The notes below the pieces were generated by a model, which was not told the origin of the DNA, did no database searches, and saw nothing but the letters and a program-made list of their open reading frames with translations. Below, piece by piece: positions 47,579 to 61,997 of a stretch of DNA of 64,000 bases. Location: NCBI GenBank assembly GCA_026874595.1, contig CM049321.1, forward strand, positions 12,906,479-12,970,478. The letters are read 5' to 3'. Positions within the stretch are counted from its first letter, which is position 1; the number at the start of each line of letters is the position of its first letter. A program made the translations under genes and the position numbers. Source of the stretch: Sipunculus nudus (Eukaryota > Annelida > Sipuncula > Golfingiida > Sipunculidae).

Positions 47579-50000
47579 AAACAAGTGACCCATGGTTCAT
47601 GACGCTCAGCTGCCAAGCATGACCTGCGACATCATGGGCTGCAATTCACAACTTCTAGTAAAATTGTTGCAGAACCTATATGCCACTTTTGTTTAAACTT
47701 TCTACATTGCCATAAATTCTTATCATATATGTCTGGTTAAAACATAGTGAATGATGGTCTGAGGCAAAATGTATGGTTGTTGAACTATCAGGAACTAATC
47801 CCACAGCTTGATCGATACCTGTCAGTCTCAAAAGGAATACCACACAGGCCACATATAAGATCAAAATATAGCAAAAGATTAAGGAAATCCATGCAAGAAT
47901 TATTGTGAAACGGGTGCTTCCATATTAATTTTTATTCAATACAAGCCAACTGTACTGAGCTTTCATAAATGATGGTCATATTTATTAAGAAATCTTTGAC
48001 CCAATGCAAGATTACATTAATATACATCCCACTGCAATCACATTAATAGCTCTTGAGATGATATGTTCTAAAGGAATTTAAAGATAGCGTCCTGGTGGCC
48101 ATATTGGATTTCTGACAGGTCGGAAATTGAACAACAAACATCCTCTAAAAGGGACCAAACATCATAAAAAAATCACAGAAACTGTCCTGGCAAAAGGATT
48201 TCTAAAATGGCTACCTGGCAGACATAATGGTTTTCTGACAAGTCACACATCCTTCAATAAGACACTAAACTTGTAGCAATTGCTTCAAAGAATGTAACAG
48301 TTATGAATGTCCAAAACAATTCAAAGGCATGATCAGGTTGGAGAGCTCTCATATCAGATTTATGAACATGCAAATGTAAAAAGTGCAAGTCCAATTTGTT
48401 TTAATTATCAGCTTGCTATTCAGTGGGGTCAGCAGGGTAGGTAAACTGCAAAACCTAAAAGAAAAGAAATGCAGAAAGCATCACTAAGAGTCTTGTAATC
48501 AAATAAAGCCATCCTAAATCCAGGTACAGACCCACATATTATCAGAACAAACACTTGCTGGTATATCTGATGATTTGTATAATAATAATATTCAGATATC
48601 TAGAAAACTAAGTTTATTGCTATGATTCCATGATATAAACTGCAAAATGTTCCCATCATTTTATAAATCAGTAGCTAAACTTAACACTTAAATCTCATAG
48701 TCTTAATGCCTGGCCAAAGCATTCCGGCAACAGTGTTTTTGTTATGCACTAATGATATATCCTTATAAATCACTCCATGAGCTGATACAAAAGGGAGTCA
48801 TATATCACAAGTGTCACTGACAATTATGGGCACATAGTGAGCTGTACCAGTTGTGAGTGCCATATGGTTATATATACAAGAAAACAAGATAAATAGAGAT
48901 GGTCTACAAAATAAGTTATTGTGAACATCCCTGACCTATGACCTTGGCCTTTTGTCCACATATCAACTGGATTCTTTCTAAATGATGGGTAACTACTAAC
49001 CACTAACATCTGGCCGGGTGTAATTACTTGGCAACCAATGAGTGAATAACTTAGACCTTTAACCTCCTGACCTCAAAATCAATTAGTTATTTCTTCATGC
49101 AAAAAGACCCATAAATATGAAGTCTGAATCAAATTCAGTGATGCATAGATGTGGCATATGTGAAAGAATGAAGGTTTGGGTTGAACAGTTTCACTTGAAA
49201 TATGTTCACAAGCATTTAAACAATATTGTGACCTTGGACCTTTTGAACTCAACATCAATAGGCTTCTTCTCCTATTGGTAGGTAAGCCATATATGACAGA
49301 TGGAAAGTATAGATTGAAACGTTTGCTGAAAATGACTCCACGCAAGAAGAGGGTGCTGTGAACTTGACCTTTGACCTCAAAATCAACAGGTCTTTTCCCC
49401 TGTTGGCAGAGAAGCGATATCAGTGCTGAAAGGTTTGGAATGAAAGGTCTAGCTTGAAATGTGTCCACAACCTTTTCAAAGAAGTGGATTCTGTGACCCT
49501 GACCTTTGACCTTGTGACCTCAACATCTATAGGATTCTTCTCCCACTTAGTAGGTGAGCTATATGTGAAAGATCAAAGAATTGGGATGAAAGGTTTGACT
49601 TAAAATGCATCCTGAGGCTTTTCAAAGAAGTTGGTTCTGTGACCTTGACCTTTGACCTTGTGACCTCAAAATAATTATGGTTCTTCCCCTGTTGGTAGGT
49701 GAGCTGTATGTGAAAGAGGGAAGGTTTGGGATGAAAATTTTGGCTAAAAGAATTATTTCTGGGGGGTGCAAACACACCCCATAACTTCGAGAATATAGGT
49801 CGCAGTGAACTAATTTCAGGTTTGCAAGGAGATCTTTTTATAACCTCTAAGACTGCATAGGGTTCATGGCCCTAGCCCCTATGGTTACGATTTGTGCCCT
49901 GCTAACGGACGGACGGCCAGCCGGACGGACAGACAGAAGGACGCCGGACAAAGACCCATCGCTATAGCCCAGCATGACTGAAAGTCAGCTGAGCTAAAAA
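47579..50000 (+). mobile_element. R2 element, copy C (~2.4 kb)
   Basis: It begins ACAAGTGACCCATGGTTCAT and ends CAGCTGAGCTAAAAA. It is colinear with copy A over the full length, has the R1 empty site near 47895 and tandem ~140-bp units at 49220-49740. No ORF of note. Confidence 0.8.
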
Positions 50001-53000
50001 GTGCAGCTTCACTCCATTTACCCCTGACTGCACAGAGAGGCAGGGTATGGGGAAGCCATGTCATAATTAACAGGGTTTCATCCACTATACGAACAGTCAA
50101 ACTGCTCCTTGTTATAATAGATTATTACCAATCAGATACACAAAGGGTTTCTCATATTTTCTAGGTATTTTATAGCTTTGGCATAATTCACAACAAGCTC
50201 AGGAATAGACCAGGTGTTTGTAGAGCTGCAAAATTGGTGTTTTGCTATTGCATGCTTCGTGGTAACTTAGATGTAGATTACTGTTAGGTACTGATTGTAG
50301 TCCACTATCTTTAACAATAGAACTTACAGAGAGAGATGCCTAAATTCAAATGAGTGATAATTATAAGTTCAACTGGTGATCACTGATCAATCATAGTGTA
50401 ATATGAAACAGGATATTACTATTGTGTTATATTTGTAGGAAGTGCAGTTTGCATACTATTAAGATTCTACATTAGTTAGTGTGTTAGTATGCAACACTGC
50501 ATTAACCTTGGCAGCTATGCATTTGCCTGTTAAGATACAAAGATGAGAAAATTGTAGAATATCAATCTGTAATTCTCTATCATGCAAAAGTAATAAAGCT
50601 GAGTGACACAAATTAGGTACGAACTAGTTACAAATACAGAAACTTCCTCTAACCCTCATGTGAAAACAGGTAGACAATTAAACAAGAATCTTTTGTTAAT
50701 TAACATGTCAACACATACTATGCAACACTACATACTTATACACATCAATCAGCTGCAATTTTGGCAATACTATTAGAATAAAACTGACAAAATAATATTT
50801 AGATTAATCATAGCATTGTTCCTGTACACTGATTAAAAGTCATAATGTTTTATTTTATTCAAAAGAAATAAAAATAGTTCAATATCTGAGGGCCTCGACA
50901 TGTTTGTTGAATTTATGACCACATGAACACAAGCATGGCTCGCACAGGTTACAGGATGCAGGCAGCTTGCAGGCGATACAGGATATGACCCGTGTCCATG
51001 GAAACAGTGTTTCAGTTTGGGTTGTGAGCTCACATGTATACTACTGTGTTTATTTATTATTCTTAGAATAATATTGAGATTAAAGGCCATTTACCACAAT
51101 ATGAATGCAACCCGATGCAAGACCACTGCAATACATTCCTCGATATTACTTTTATCAAGACTCGAGTAGGCTTATCAGCCCAATTATGCGATTTCCTACT
51201 GAGTCAGGTTGTCATGGCTAATCTAAAAAACTCAATTCACATTCAATATGGTTTCATACTGTTTTGCTTTGCCCTGTGAAAGAGGTATTTGTGGAATGGG
51301 CTTTAGGCTTGAATGACAGTCACATGGGCAGGGTTCTGCCAGAGGAGGCAAGGCATCACCAATGTAACTGGCCGCAAGGATACAAGATGTGACGAGATAG
51401 AATCAAGTCTACTTTTTGGAACAATAAAAATTAATCATATCATTTTCGCTACTTCTCATATTTATTTGCACAATGAGCAAAGGTCAAACAGTCCAACTGC
51501 ATCTGAACCTGAAGGAAATTTGAAGCTCTGACTTCAAAAGTTTTTAAGTTTTAAAGCAAATTTTTTTTGTTGATAAATACCATATTTAACCAATTTTTTG
51601 GTAATTCTTTATTTCTGATTTTGATGAATTACGATTTTTTTGTCCCTGATCTATTACAGTTTCTTTGTCATAAGCACAACATTTCATTTTATACAATTTT
51701 TTTTTATCCCTGCAAGGGATTTATAGTCCGTCCCAGTACCCGTATAAGCATGTTTTTCCGGGATAATTTTTTATACAAGTAAAGCTGTGTAAACCTTTCC
51801 TACAAGTCCAAAGGTTGCAAGAGCTATTCAGCTGACTACCTGTGTAAAAAGTAATGCCTTACCTTTCTTTGATTTTGTATGATATTAATAATCCAAAATA
51901 TGATAAAACAAGCTACAGTGTTTACGACTTATTCCTTGCCTGAGAGCTGATAATAAACAAGCCAAACTTATGATGTCAGTCAATTGAAGGTGACGTGGGA
52001 CCAATCACTGTGAAGTCTATGTGACGTCACTGTTGTCTAACAAACACCAAATGCAGCAAGATATGGAAAGTGTATGATGGAGGAATGCACTGTCCAGCAG
52101 TGTCGGGAAGACACCATCCACGGTATTTCAGAATTAATAACACAAAAGAGTCGCAAAGAAAATACTTTTTACATGATACATTTATAACTACTCTACACAA
52201 AATTTGCATAATATCAGATCTGTTTATCTACTTAGGGGAAGTGGCCTTTTTGATAGAATATTCTTAAATTAATTATCGAGAGAAAACATGCTCACAAGGG
52301 TTTTCAGATGGATTATAAGTTCTTGCATTTTCTTTGAGCTTTTTTAGGCAGAATTAACGTCGTTATCCAGGATGCCAGATATATAATATATACTCATACC
52401 TCACCTGTACACTGCATATATATTTGCAGTTAGGTGTAGCCATCATGCAGTGTTCCTGCTGCTGCTCTTCATTGACGAGAGAATTGCCTCCATGACAAAA
52501 TGAAAATTACTTGCAGTCGTCACTTTGACGAGGGTATTTCAGAGACGGTTAAAATAAAATATTGCCAGATCAGACATTTTTGTTTTGTTGCTTCTTTCCC
52601 TTCTTTGCCGCTTTTCTCACTCATTGCACGTGGTTCCTGGCTGAGATCTTTCTGAACATTTAGCCTATAAGCTTGGTTGGATATGTTATGGTGCGACTTG
52701 GTCTGCCTTCATTGACCTACATTGCCATCAAATGATTGGATGTCCAAGACTGGCATAGACTAGTACCCTACTCTAATCGTACCCGATACGCTTAGTGGAT
52801 CACATTGACAAGTTAATGAAAAAGAAACCCAATTAACAAAATATTCCAGATGTGATATTCGAACAGTTCTCTAAAGAACCAGGCCACAAATAAATATTTT
52901 CTTGGTGCATGGGTTGCTTAAGATGTGTTGTATGCGACGTTCGCCTGGCCTGTATTTTACTCGGGCCGGCTTTGTATCAGCGGGGGTTTCCATGGATGAA

Positions 53001-54925
53001 AACACTGGGGCACGGCGTACGCAGGGGCACGCATACAGACTTTTTTTATTAACAGCTTATTAATAACTATGTCAAAGCAATCTAAGTTATCTAAGGATAT
53101 CATGTAAAGAATGTCTGGCTGTTGTTACTTTCTTCAGAAAAAAGTGGAGAATATTTTTCAAATCTCAGGGGGATCACTGGGCCATGTCCGCATGACATTC
53201 AGGTTTTTTAATTGAAAATCAACATTTGGGTGGTAGGCTACCTCTTAAGTTAGGTTTAGACAAAATCCGCATCTAGAATTTTCATTTAATATAAATTATA
53301 TATTTTGGCAGCTGAAAGTGTAAGCCTAAGAAAATAACAATTTATGGGCAGAACTATAGAAACCGGGCTTCAGCCTGCCGCCGGTACAACGGGTGTCGCA
53401 AAATAAATTGTTTCCTGGAAAAGGCCGATACATATCATTTTCCTCAGAATTCCCGTATTTAATTTTGCTCATAGCTGGAGTTTATTATATTAGAGGAGGA
53501 GGGGTCCGGGGAACCTGGGTTCCCAGTCTGAACGGGGGTGTGGGGGCGGAGCCCCCACCTAAAGCTTAATTTTCCTGTTAAAATAGTAAATGGTTTCCCA
53601 TTTTCGCGACAGATGCCTCTTCAATCGCAGATATAAATGAACAAAACTTGCTTCTGCTGGTATCTCGTCTTAACGGCTCACTTAGTAGCGTGTAGGGCTC
53701 CTAGTCTAGAGATCGTAGGTTCGATTCCCGGTTCAGGCGACTTCTGATGCTTAGTAGTTGTTTATGTTAGAAGAGTTAAGTGTGGGAGCATGTACAGGGA
53801 AAAGTAGGAGTTAAAATAGGGAATGAGAGGAGACGATTTTATTTATATGTTCCTCAAAAGGAGCGAAGCCCGCGTTCTATAGTGGCTCCAATTTATGCAA
53901 CACCACACTACCCTGGTTTAAATGAAGACTGTATTTTGTGGTGAAATTGTGTTATACACTATGTTCTGACCAACAAGGCCACATATGCACCCACAGACCA
54001 GGGTCCACTGACCACGGTAGCCATTCGGCAGTGCTGACCAGTAATTCAACTATTTGCGTCCTTGAGATGGGAGGGGTCAGCGCTAATTTGGTCTTTACCA
54101 AAATCCTTTCATGATCTGGGTTTATTTCCATTCAAAAAGCAATTACAGCTGTAAGGGCCTTTAAAAATACTCACACAGCAACAGTAGCTTTTTGTGTCAC
54201 GGTAGTACGCCGTGTTGTAATTTCACGTATTCCTCATCTGCTGTCACTAGCCAGCGTTCTCGCTGGAAAATACCCTCGATGACGTCAAAGTTGGGACCAG
54301 TCCGTATAAAAATTACACCAGTTTCTCATATTAATTATATTCAAATTAAGTCTATTATAAAAAAATATCTATTTTGACCGTCAGAGAAACGTATTAATAT
54401 CAATAAAAATAGGAGAGATTAACTGTATAAATTTATATGTTTTAGTTAATGGAGTTTGAAAGAAGGGAAATCCCATTCACAGAACAGGGACTGTAGAACA
54501 TTGGGGTATTCCCTACTGACGATTGCGCCCTCTTGCGGCATGAGGTTTCCGCGGGGAATCCCCTTTCAGGTCACGACTTACATTTTCGACACGGAGTGAC
54601 CACGTGCTGCAACCTAACACGCGAGGGTCAAGATCAAGATTGTGGCATAATTGATTACAATGGATTGAAGCGTGTCTGACCTAAATTTCTCTCAGTTCCT
54701 GACCAATTTGTTTTGTCGTTACTGATTTGTCTTAGTTAGGCTACTCCAATTCAATTAGCTTCACAATGCTACGTAGTCATTCACTGATTCAGCTTTGTTG
54801 AATTACGTCACAGGCAGCACATAAGAATGCACGCCCGTCACTAGCCAGCCATTTGAGGGGGTGCACTGGCTGTGCTGGAGGGGACACAGTGCCATACTGA
54901 TAAGGCTGTGACAAACACACACACA
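50001..54925. other. Mostly unique-looking DNA, no gene recognised
   Basis: 50886-51040 (minus strand) has a short Cys-rich frame. 53480-53570 is a GC-rich block with GGGGTCCGGGGAACC and GGGGGCGGAGCCCCCACC, like transposon debris. TGACGTCA palindromes occur at 52022 and 54280. No exon of GPD2 can be assigned with confidence. Confidence 0.45.
53684..53752 (+). repeat. tRNA-like sequence
   Basis: It contains TCGTCTTAACGGCTCACTTA... and GTAGGTTCGATTCCCGG (B-box-like), with TCGTCTT able to pair partly with CAGGCGA at the far end. D, anticodon and T stems pair poorly, so it is more likely a SINE head or tRNA pseudogene than a working tRNA. Confidence 0.3.
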
Positions 54926-54927
54926 CA

Positions 54928-55030
54928 GTGGCGTAGAAAAGTTTTTTTCATTGGGGGGGGGGGGGGGTATGCGCTTCAGAGGGTGTCTGAGGGGGGAGTT
55001 CCCCCCTAAGAAGCTGGAAGTTTTTGGGGT
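54928..55030 (+). repeat. hAT-like terminus fragment with G-run
   Basis: CAGTGGCGTAGAAAAG followed by a 16-base G-run (54952-54967) and GGGGGGAGTTCCCCCC. CAGTGGCGTAG is a common start of hAT-type elements, but no matching inverse end was found. Confidence 0.35.
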
Positions 55031-56053
55031 TTTTTTTTCAAAATGAATTGGTGCATTTTGATGAATACTTTAAGTGAAATTTTGATTAAAATGAACGTAC
55101 GAGTTACCATTGAATATGACATATCTTTGTAGGATAATAAAATAATAATATATTTCACAGCATTTATTTACTCACTTTATTTTCATCTGTTCAAATACGA
55201 GCGATAAGCCTCTTAGTGCCTTTTTTTGCTTTGTTCCCATTGGCATAAACATGGCTTCATAGAGTTAGAAACATAAAAAGCAGCAATGAATAAAGTAAAG
55301 ACAGTTATAGCAGTTTTGTTTATTTATTTTGACATGTTGGAGCCGAACAGACACAAACAAAATGATACAATACACTGTAAAATATGTCCCACATAAAACT
55401 GAAGATAGACACTATATGATATGATGTTCGCTGTTTTTTTTTTTTTTTTTAAGTATTTTAACATACTCGGTTGGTTATCAGCTGTAGATGTTCACCCGGC
55501 CCTTTTCCGTGGGGGAATGGACATCTGAAATGGACAAACAACAATTGTTACGGAACCTAATATAGGCTAAACAGATCACGTATGCGTGAGGAACAAAAAT
55601 TTTGTAATGGAGATAAAAAAAATCAGATTCTGTAAAACTAGGCAGCGGGAAACGTCTAGGGGAATGAATAAAGAAGTCAGTGGTTTTTGTTAACAAATAA
55701 CTATAATTTATTCCTAAAACAACCCTAACAATACAATACACTAAATCAATACAATTATACAGTAAAACAGCGTTATAGCAACAAGTCAATACCATCACAC
55801 AGAAAGATAATGGTACAGTATCTGGATACCAACACCATCACAACGATAAGTCCTTTAAATGTAAACTCTCGGAGAATATGACAGTCCTGTGGAAAGTTCT
55901 TGCAACACCCAGAAAGCAAACTGAAGTCCAAATGCATAAAATCCAGGAGAAAGTCTTTGAAAATGTATAATTGTCCTATTCGTCGGATAAGGTCTTAGAA
56001 TCTGACATACGCTTCTGCGTCCGCTGGAATCTGCTCTGCTGTCTCTGTCCTCT

Positions 56054-56580
56054 GGTTCTGAACAAGAGCCCCTTTATATAACTTTACACCCCAAACCGGG
56101 AATCTTCCACTTCTCGAACAGTCTATATTTTCTTGCCCAATCACAGAAAACACGGGCTTCAGGAATTCTCTAGAAAGACATCGCCGTGTAGCTCCACACA
56201 CCAGGCTCATCACGTGACCCACGACCAGGCGTGAAAACCCAAGGCTCACATGACGAGAGTTCAACCAGTACGGATTAAACTACACGAGTTACGCCCGTGT
56301 CACACAATAAAAGGAGCATCTATAACACAATGAACAAGAGATTATAACTTTCGCACAAAGGCCTACATTAGATTTTCTCTCGGGTTAAGGGCTACACGAC
56401 TTATTGTGACCCAAGAATCTGTCCATATTTACCATGCATATAATATAGGCCTATAGGCCTGTTAGGCCTGCCTCCAACTCCCTGAAATAATACCTTTCCT
56501 GAGCTATTCTGTATGGTGATTGATAGCAGTCGCCACAGCTACTCGTTCAGAATAATTTCGGCCAAATTATCTAGCTAGGC
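56054..56580. repeat. Duplicated segment, copy 1
   Basis: GGTTCTGAACAAGAGCCCCT onward is nearly identical to 63438-64000. It contains AGGCCTATAGGCCTGTTAGG. The preceding 55850-56053 and this segment are also distantly similar to 57900-58400 (shared GTGTCCGCTGGAAT and TTTATAACTTT context), so it is probably part of an interspersed repeat family. Confidence 0.65.
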
Positions 56581-57839
56581 CTAGGAGGTAAGCCTAATTT
56601 TTCCCCTAGTAGAAATTTTAGCCTACCGTTTGCGTGCCTGCACAAACCTGCACGCTGCGAAACTTGATGGAATGCGATATAATGCGCATGTGAAGCCCAT
56701 GTTATACTACCAAGTCACTTGACGCTAGGCGACTTTTTCTGACCTTCTCACGAACATCACTAAAATTTTCCATCTTTTTCTGGATTTGATATTATTAACT
56801 TCGACCCAAATTTTAACTTTACTTAGACAAAGAAAACCTTCTTTTACTCACCTTGGCACTGGTGTCGTGATGTTCCTTTGCACATAACTCAACCTGTTGT
56901 CCTCCCTGGATGTGTCACTCTTGATGTTTTTTTTTTTTTCAAATTTACAGAACGATACAACGTTGAAAAGGTTCCTTGCTATATCGTGAGTTTTTGCGAC
57001 CAATTAGTTTAAAAGTAAGTCAACATATATATACCTATCAAACTTAAAAATGCTTCGATTTTACATAGAATAACTTATGTCAGTGTACACAACCCTTCAG
57101 TGTGAAAACGTGACGTGTTGTAGGTACAAGATCTTAGGACAGAAGTGCATACCTTAGCCTATCCAAATAATTCTGTCACCAAAATTATGCTATTTCTCAT
57201 TTTTGGTAAACCCATAAGATATTGCAAAATATTGCTAGGATCAAGATTTTTCACATCACTTCCATATTATCTAAGAAATCTCATTAGGAAACCTATTTGA
57301 ATTATGGGCAAATGATGTTAACCTTTCAGTTTGTTAAATTCATTCTTCCAGTTCAAGCAGATGAATATTAACAAAAGGAGGATGTTTTGTGAAGTTGTAT
57401 ACATTGAGTCATTTTTTAAATTTGTTGAATACATATCTTAGGAAGAAATATGCTACAATAATTAAGTAAGCAGATTTTCTCTACTAACGATCTTGTAAAG
57501 CATGTGATCTTTTATATTTGCTTATTAGATGATGGGTTTACAATTTGTCTATGATAACGATCACCGCCATCCAAAGGGTTAAAAGATTCACAAAATAATT
57601 GGTTTCGTTCTTTGATTTAGTTCAGGCAAAGGCGCTGTTAAGCCAAAGGTGACTAATGTGGTAACTTACTGATTTATGTTTCTTCAGCATATTTGTGGGT
57701 TTTCCTCTTCCACTGTTTAAAATCCAAGCATTTTGATAGCAAAAACTGTAGACATCCTATTTCAATAATGAATTCTGTGGCAGGGTTTTAAAGTGTGAAA
57801 AAAAACTGAAAATCCTCATTTTATCCTAACCACAGTCAA

Positions 57840-57900
57840 AACATTGGGGGGTATAATACAATGGGCCATACCCCCCTTGTCAAATATTGGGGGGTATGTA
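57840..57900. repeat. GGGGGGTAT inverted/direct repeat
   Basis: TTGGGGGGTATAATAC, then its partial inverse CCATACCCCCC, then TTGGGGGGTATGTATAC. Three copies of a 9-mer in 60 bp, able to form a hairpin. Confidence 0.6.
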
Positions 57901-58400
57901 TACAGTTCACATAAATCTTCCAAGAGAATAATAGTCCAATTCAATCCCGAAATCAATCTGTTATAATCCAAATGTGAAGTTCTGGTAATAGTCCAAAAGG
58001 CAAACTGAAGACCTAATAAAATCTGTTACAAAGTTCGAAGAATACCGATCTATAAATGCTGCAATAATCGGAAAGGTCCACAAACTGACTCACATTCTTC
58101 CGTGTCCGCTGGAATATTTCTCTCTCTCCCCCTTTCGGCTCTAAACAAAGATATTTATAACTTTTTCATCCGAAAATTCTAGAAATGGTGAACTCCATAG
58201 AACAATACACTTAATAGGAACAGACATAAAACAATTAGAACAAGAACGCTGTGTTTCTACACTTCAGATCCCCCATGTGGGCCGGGCCTACTCGCACGTC
58301 TCCCATGGCAACGAACTATGCTTGCGCTACACAGACACATGCAAGACTCCTGCGCACAATAAACCAGGGCCCGCCTAACACCTGTAACAAGTGAACATCG
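57900..58400. repeat. Diverged relative of the 55850-56330 segment
   Basis: Shared ordered words include GGCAAACTGAAG, TAAAATC, GTGTCCGCTGGAAT and CTAAACAAAGA...TTTATAACTTT. Confidence 0.45.
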
Positions 58401-58820
58401 CGAAAAATGGACCACGGGAATATAAATCCAATCACAATATATGCATGGAGAAGTTTCTGAATAATTTCTCAGAAATTTTGAAAACCGAAATTATTTAAAT
58501 TGACTAAGACGGTCCTGCCGACCGCCTGTGAATAGGTTAAACCTAGAAAGTTCATAAATTCTCAAAATTAAGATAATCCCTAGTAAATTTATTATACCAT
58601 GTACACGCATCTGGATAATGAATTGGAAAAAAAAATCACCCCCCCCCACACACACACACACACCCCGGATCCACTTCTGATATCCTGTTAGATGCACTTA
58701 CAAAGTAAAGGCAATAAAGATTTTGTAATTCATTATAATCGTTCAATTTAGGTAAAGTTCATTCAAAAGTTCCAGTTAAAGCTATAGGATATACATACAT
58801 GTGATATATATATACACACA

Positions 58821-58910
<90 letters not shown>
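58821..58910. repeat. (CT)n(TA)n microsatellite
   Basis: About 23 CT units then about 20 TA units. Frames through it on the minus strand are simple-repeat artefacts. Confidence 0.9.
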
Positions 58911-58912
<2 letters not shown>

Positions 58913-61900
58913 AAATATGGTACAACTAGCAATTGTACAAGGAAAGTTGGCAAAAGCGATTTATGATGTACTATTCATGATTAGCAATTTTACAGGAATT
59001 CAGTCCTCCGTTTGCCAGTCTCCCCATGCAAATGACAACTATACAGAACAAATCACAACTGCGGTCTGTTCTTATATTGCAGTCCTACCACAGGGTGTCA
59101 TAAATCTCGATTCCTTTTACGCCGTATATACGCCGTGTATATATTTGAAAACAAATTAATAAAAATTATGAAGTACTCCTTGCAATTCATTTTTAACTTC
59201 ACCAATACCCCGATATGACTGCCTGTTACATCGTAACAGATTTATAAGCTGGCAATCATAAATTGACCAAAATCGCAGCATGAACATATTAATATTAAGT
59301 TTTTAAGTAGGTAAGTGTGTTGAATACATTGGACAACACTTTGTTGAATTATATACTTATTTGGTATACATTATATAAACTTTGTTTTGGCACTTCATCA
59401 TCAACTTAGTTTTCAGGTTTATAACAAACAGTCGGGGGTGTAGATAGCCGGGGGGGGGGGGGGGAATGCATACCGCCCAGAATTTTAGGTAGGGGATGGT
59501 GTGTACAATCATCCCCCCCCCCCCAGGTTTTAGATTAAAGCAAAACTATAGTTATCATTATGCAATACATACAAGTCAATAGTAATAATATTTATAACGA
59601 AGGTTGTGAGGTATATCAGAAGTAACAACTGTCTCGCGTCGTCAAACATTCAAGGATCGTTAATTCGTTATTCAGAGTTTCACCACAGGTTTCCGTATAT
59701 ATTGTATCTGCAATAGAGATACGCTCATAATATTCAATTACAGTCTGACCGTAAATACTATTATCGTTAAGTATACAATTTATTATGCATACTAGGACCT
59801 CCATGCATAGCTCTATGGTAATCTATTAATCATATGAATTAATATGTTTAATTATTCTACAAATGACAAATTCTCATAAATTATAATGCATTCGGCCAAA
59901 AGCACGGTAAACCAGCAAAAAGTAAACATTTAAAAAAAAGGATTACATTTATACGGTATTTTCACAATCTATACATAATTCATGTCCTTAGGTTCTCCAT
60001 GTATGTTGATTGAATAGGGAAAATAAATTAAATAAGTCTATTTCAAAATTTTATTGAAGGAAAATCATTCTTCAAAATCGTTCCAATATAAGAGGTCAGT
60101 GTAGAAATAGTCTATAAATTGTGTATTGCTTATATAAGATACCAAAGAATTCTTGAACTAACAAGCATAGTTATGTATTTTAGACCATATGTATACAGGG
60201 AAATAATAAGAAATTTCTAAAAAAGGACAGCTAAACCCAGAAAATATTAATTTTTTGCCACATTTATAACTATATCTAATTTAGAATCATAACAACAGAA
60301 TCGTTGCAAACAAGCATTCATGTCATCAAATTATGTAGACAGGTTTAATATACTGTGGGTGTAGAGGGGGAGACATTTACATTTTTGGAAATTGCTGAGA
60401 AAATATGTCCTGGCTTCAAAAATGTCCCGGCTACATGAACTTGACAAAAAAATACACTTATAAATATAGTGTTTTCTTTATAAATTCTGGCCATTGTGGC
60501 CAATGACGAGTTATAAAGGCACTCCCGCAAATTTCTACTTCTTTTAGGCAAGTTCTGCCCCAGACTATCAGCATATAAGAAGTAAAGCATTCTTCTTAAA
60601 GTTTAACTTTACCATGGAAATTTTAACCAATCTTGAAACTACAGCCTCATGTTAAATACGTATTGTATCACTGACTAACTGCGTTTTAACTTCGCGAACA
60701 GAAGCGAGAGGAGGCGCCAAACATTCGGGCATTTCTTTGACTAGATGACAAGAAACTTCTGCGACATGTAGGCCTGTCACTTATAGCGTTCATGTGCACA
60801 ACGTTTAAGAGAATAAGAACTAAACAAGTAAGGCCAAAATAAAAAAAACTGTAGTTGATGAGAAGAAACTGCAGGGAGCGAAATACTTTAATTTATAAAG
60901 GCATATTAATATATACAAGTTTGTCTTTCCGCAGAAAAAAAGCCTTTCCCCTATAAGTTGCATCCTACCATCATATCAAACTTTCAGTCACTGTTCACTC
61001 AGTGTATATAAATCTGCATGATTCTGCCAGCTCACATGCCACCCTACACGCACACTTGCGTCCAAAAAGAACTGAATGTCTTCAATAGTAACACTGTTAT
61101 ATCAGAAACACGATTGTGCAGTTAAAAAAGAAAATATAAGAGATGAGGGCCTACATGCCAGAGAGAATATGAAATTATAGACCGGCATTTTATATGAAAA
61201 TATATAGGAAATATATAGAGTGTCTATGGAACAAATATTTCGTTTTTGTGTCATGTGGGTTACTACTTATCAGCAACTAATGTGGAAAACATCTATAGGT
61301 ACTCACCGTTCCAACGGATTGGCACAAGATGAAAAATGCCTTTCGGTACATGTTTGCCTGTCTGAGACTGGCGGAAAGGCGTTATTTCGACCCCTGAGCT
61401 GCATCATAAAAGCTAAACTGTTACGGTGATGCAGCCAACCAGCGCTAGCGTTGCGCCTTGTTATCTCATGAATATTAATGAATCTCTGTGAGCTCACTCT
61501 GACTGGGAATCCCCCCTACAGCACCGGTTTAAAAGTTTTCGCGTGTTCCGTGGCGCGTGACAGGGTGGTCAGTTCCTGGCGGATCGTATTAACTATTTGA
61601 CCCGTGTCGGAAAAGTCAGGCGTCGCTGATGCGTCTTACACGTAAAGCTGTGTATATTGATGCTGATCAGAGGATTTCAGGAGGGGTATACATCTCTAAA
61701 ACAGGTAAAGATCAACTATAGGCCTAAGTAGCCACTATTACTTAATGTATGCATATTCAGTTAATAAGACGTAATATTAATAGCTTATTATTAATATTAT
61801 CAAAGTCTACGTAAACGCGTATACCAGCAGTGCCCGTGCACTGTTTGAGAAAAGAAGGGTTGAAGGGTCGGGGTGTCAGTCTGCAATATACCTGTCATAC

Positions 61901-61997
61901 AAGCTTCATTCTAGGTCTATATACCTTAAGGTGTCAAGCGGTACAATTTGTACCTAGTTGTCAATATGCACTTCCCTGCCTCAATTTTATATATATT
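58911..61997. other. Mostly unique-looking DNA, no gene recognised
   Basis: It has a G-run at 59451-59464 and a C-run at 59513-59524. Short frames at 58917-59159 (plus) and 59616-59804 (minus) have ordinary composition but no family match or splice context. 61480-61640 is somewhat CpG-rich and could hold a promoter, but no decisive signal was seen. Confidence 0.4.

Noticed and set aside
49079-49468. 129-codon minus-strand frame in R2 copy C (shorter versions in copies A and B)
   Set aside because: Frame is broken differently in each copy and covers the tandem non-coding units.
53684-53752. Functional tRNA gene
   Set aside because: B-box-like sequence is present but stems pair poorly; kept only as tRNA-like.
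55995-56264. Frame shared with 63442-63648
   Set aside because: Shared because the DNA segment is duplicated; no recognised domain and the second copy diverges downstream.
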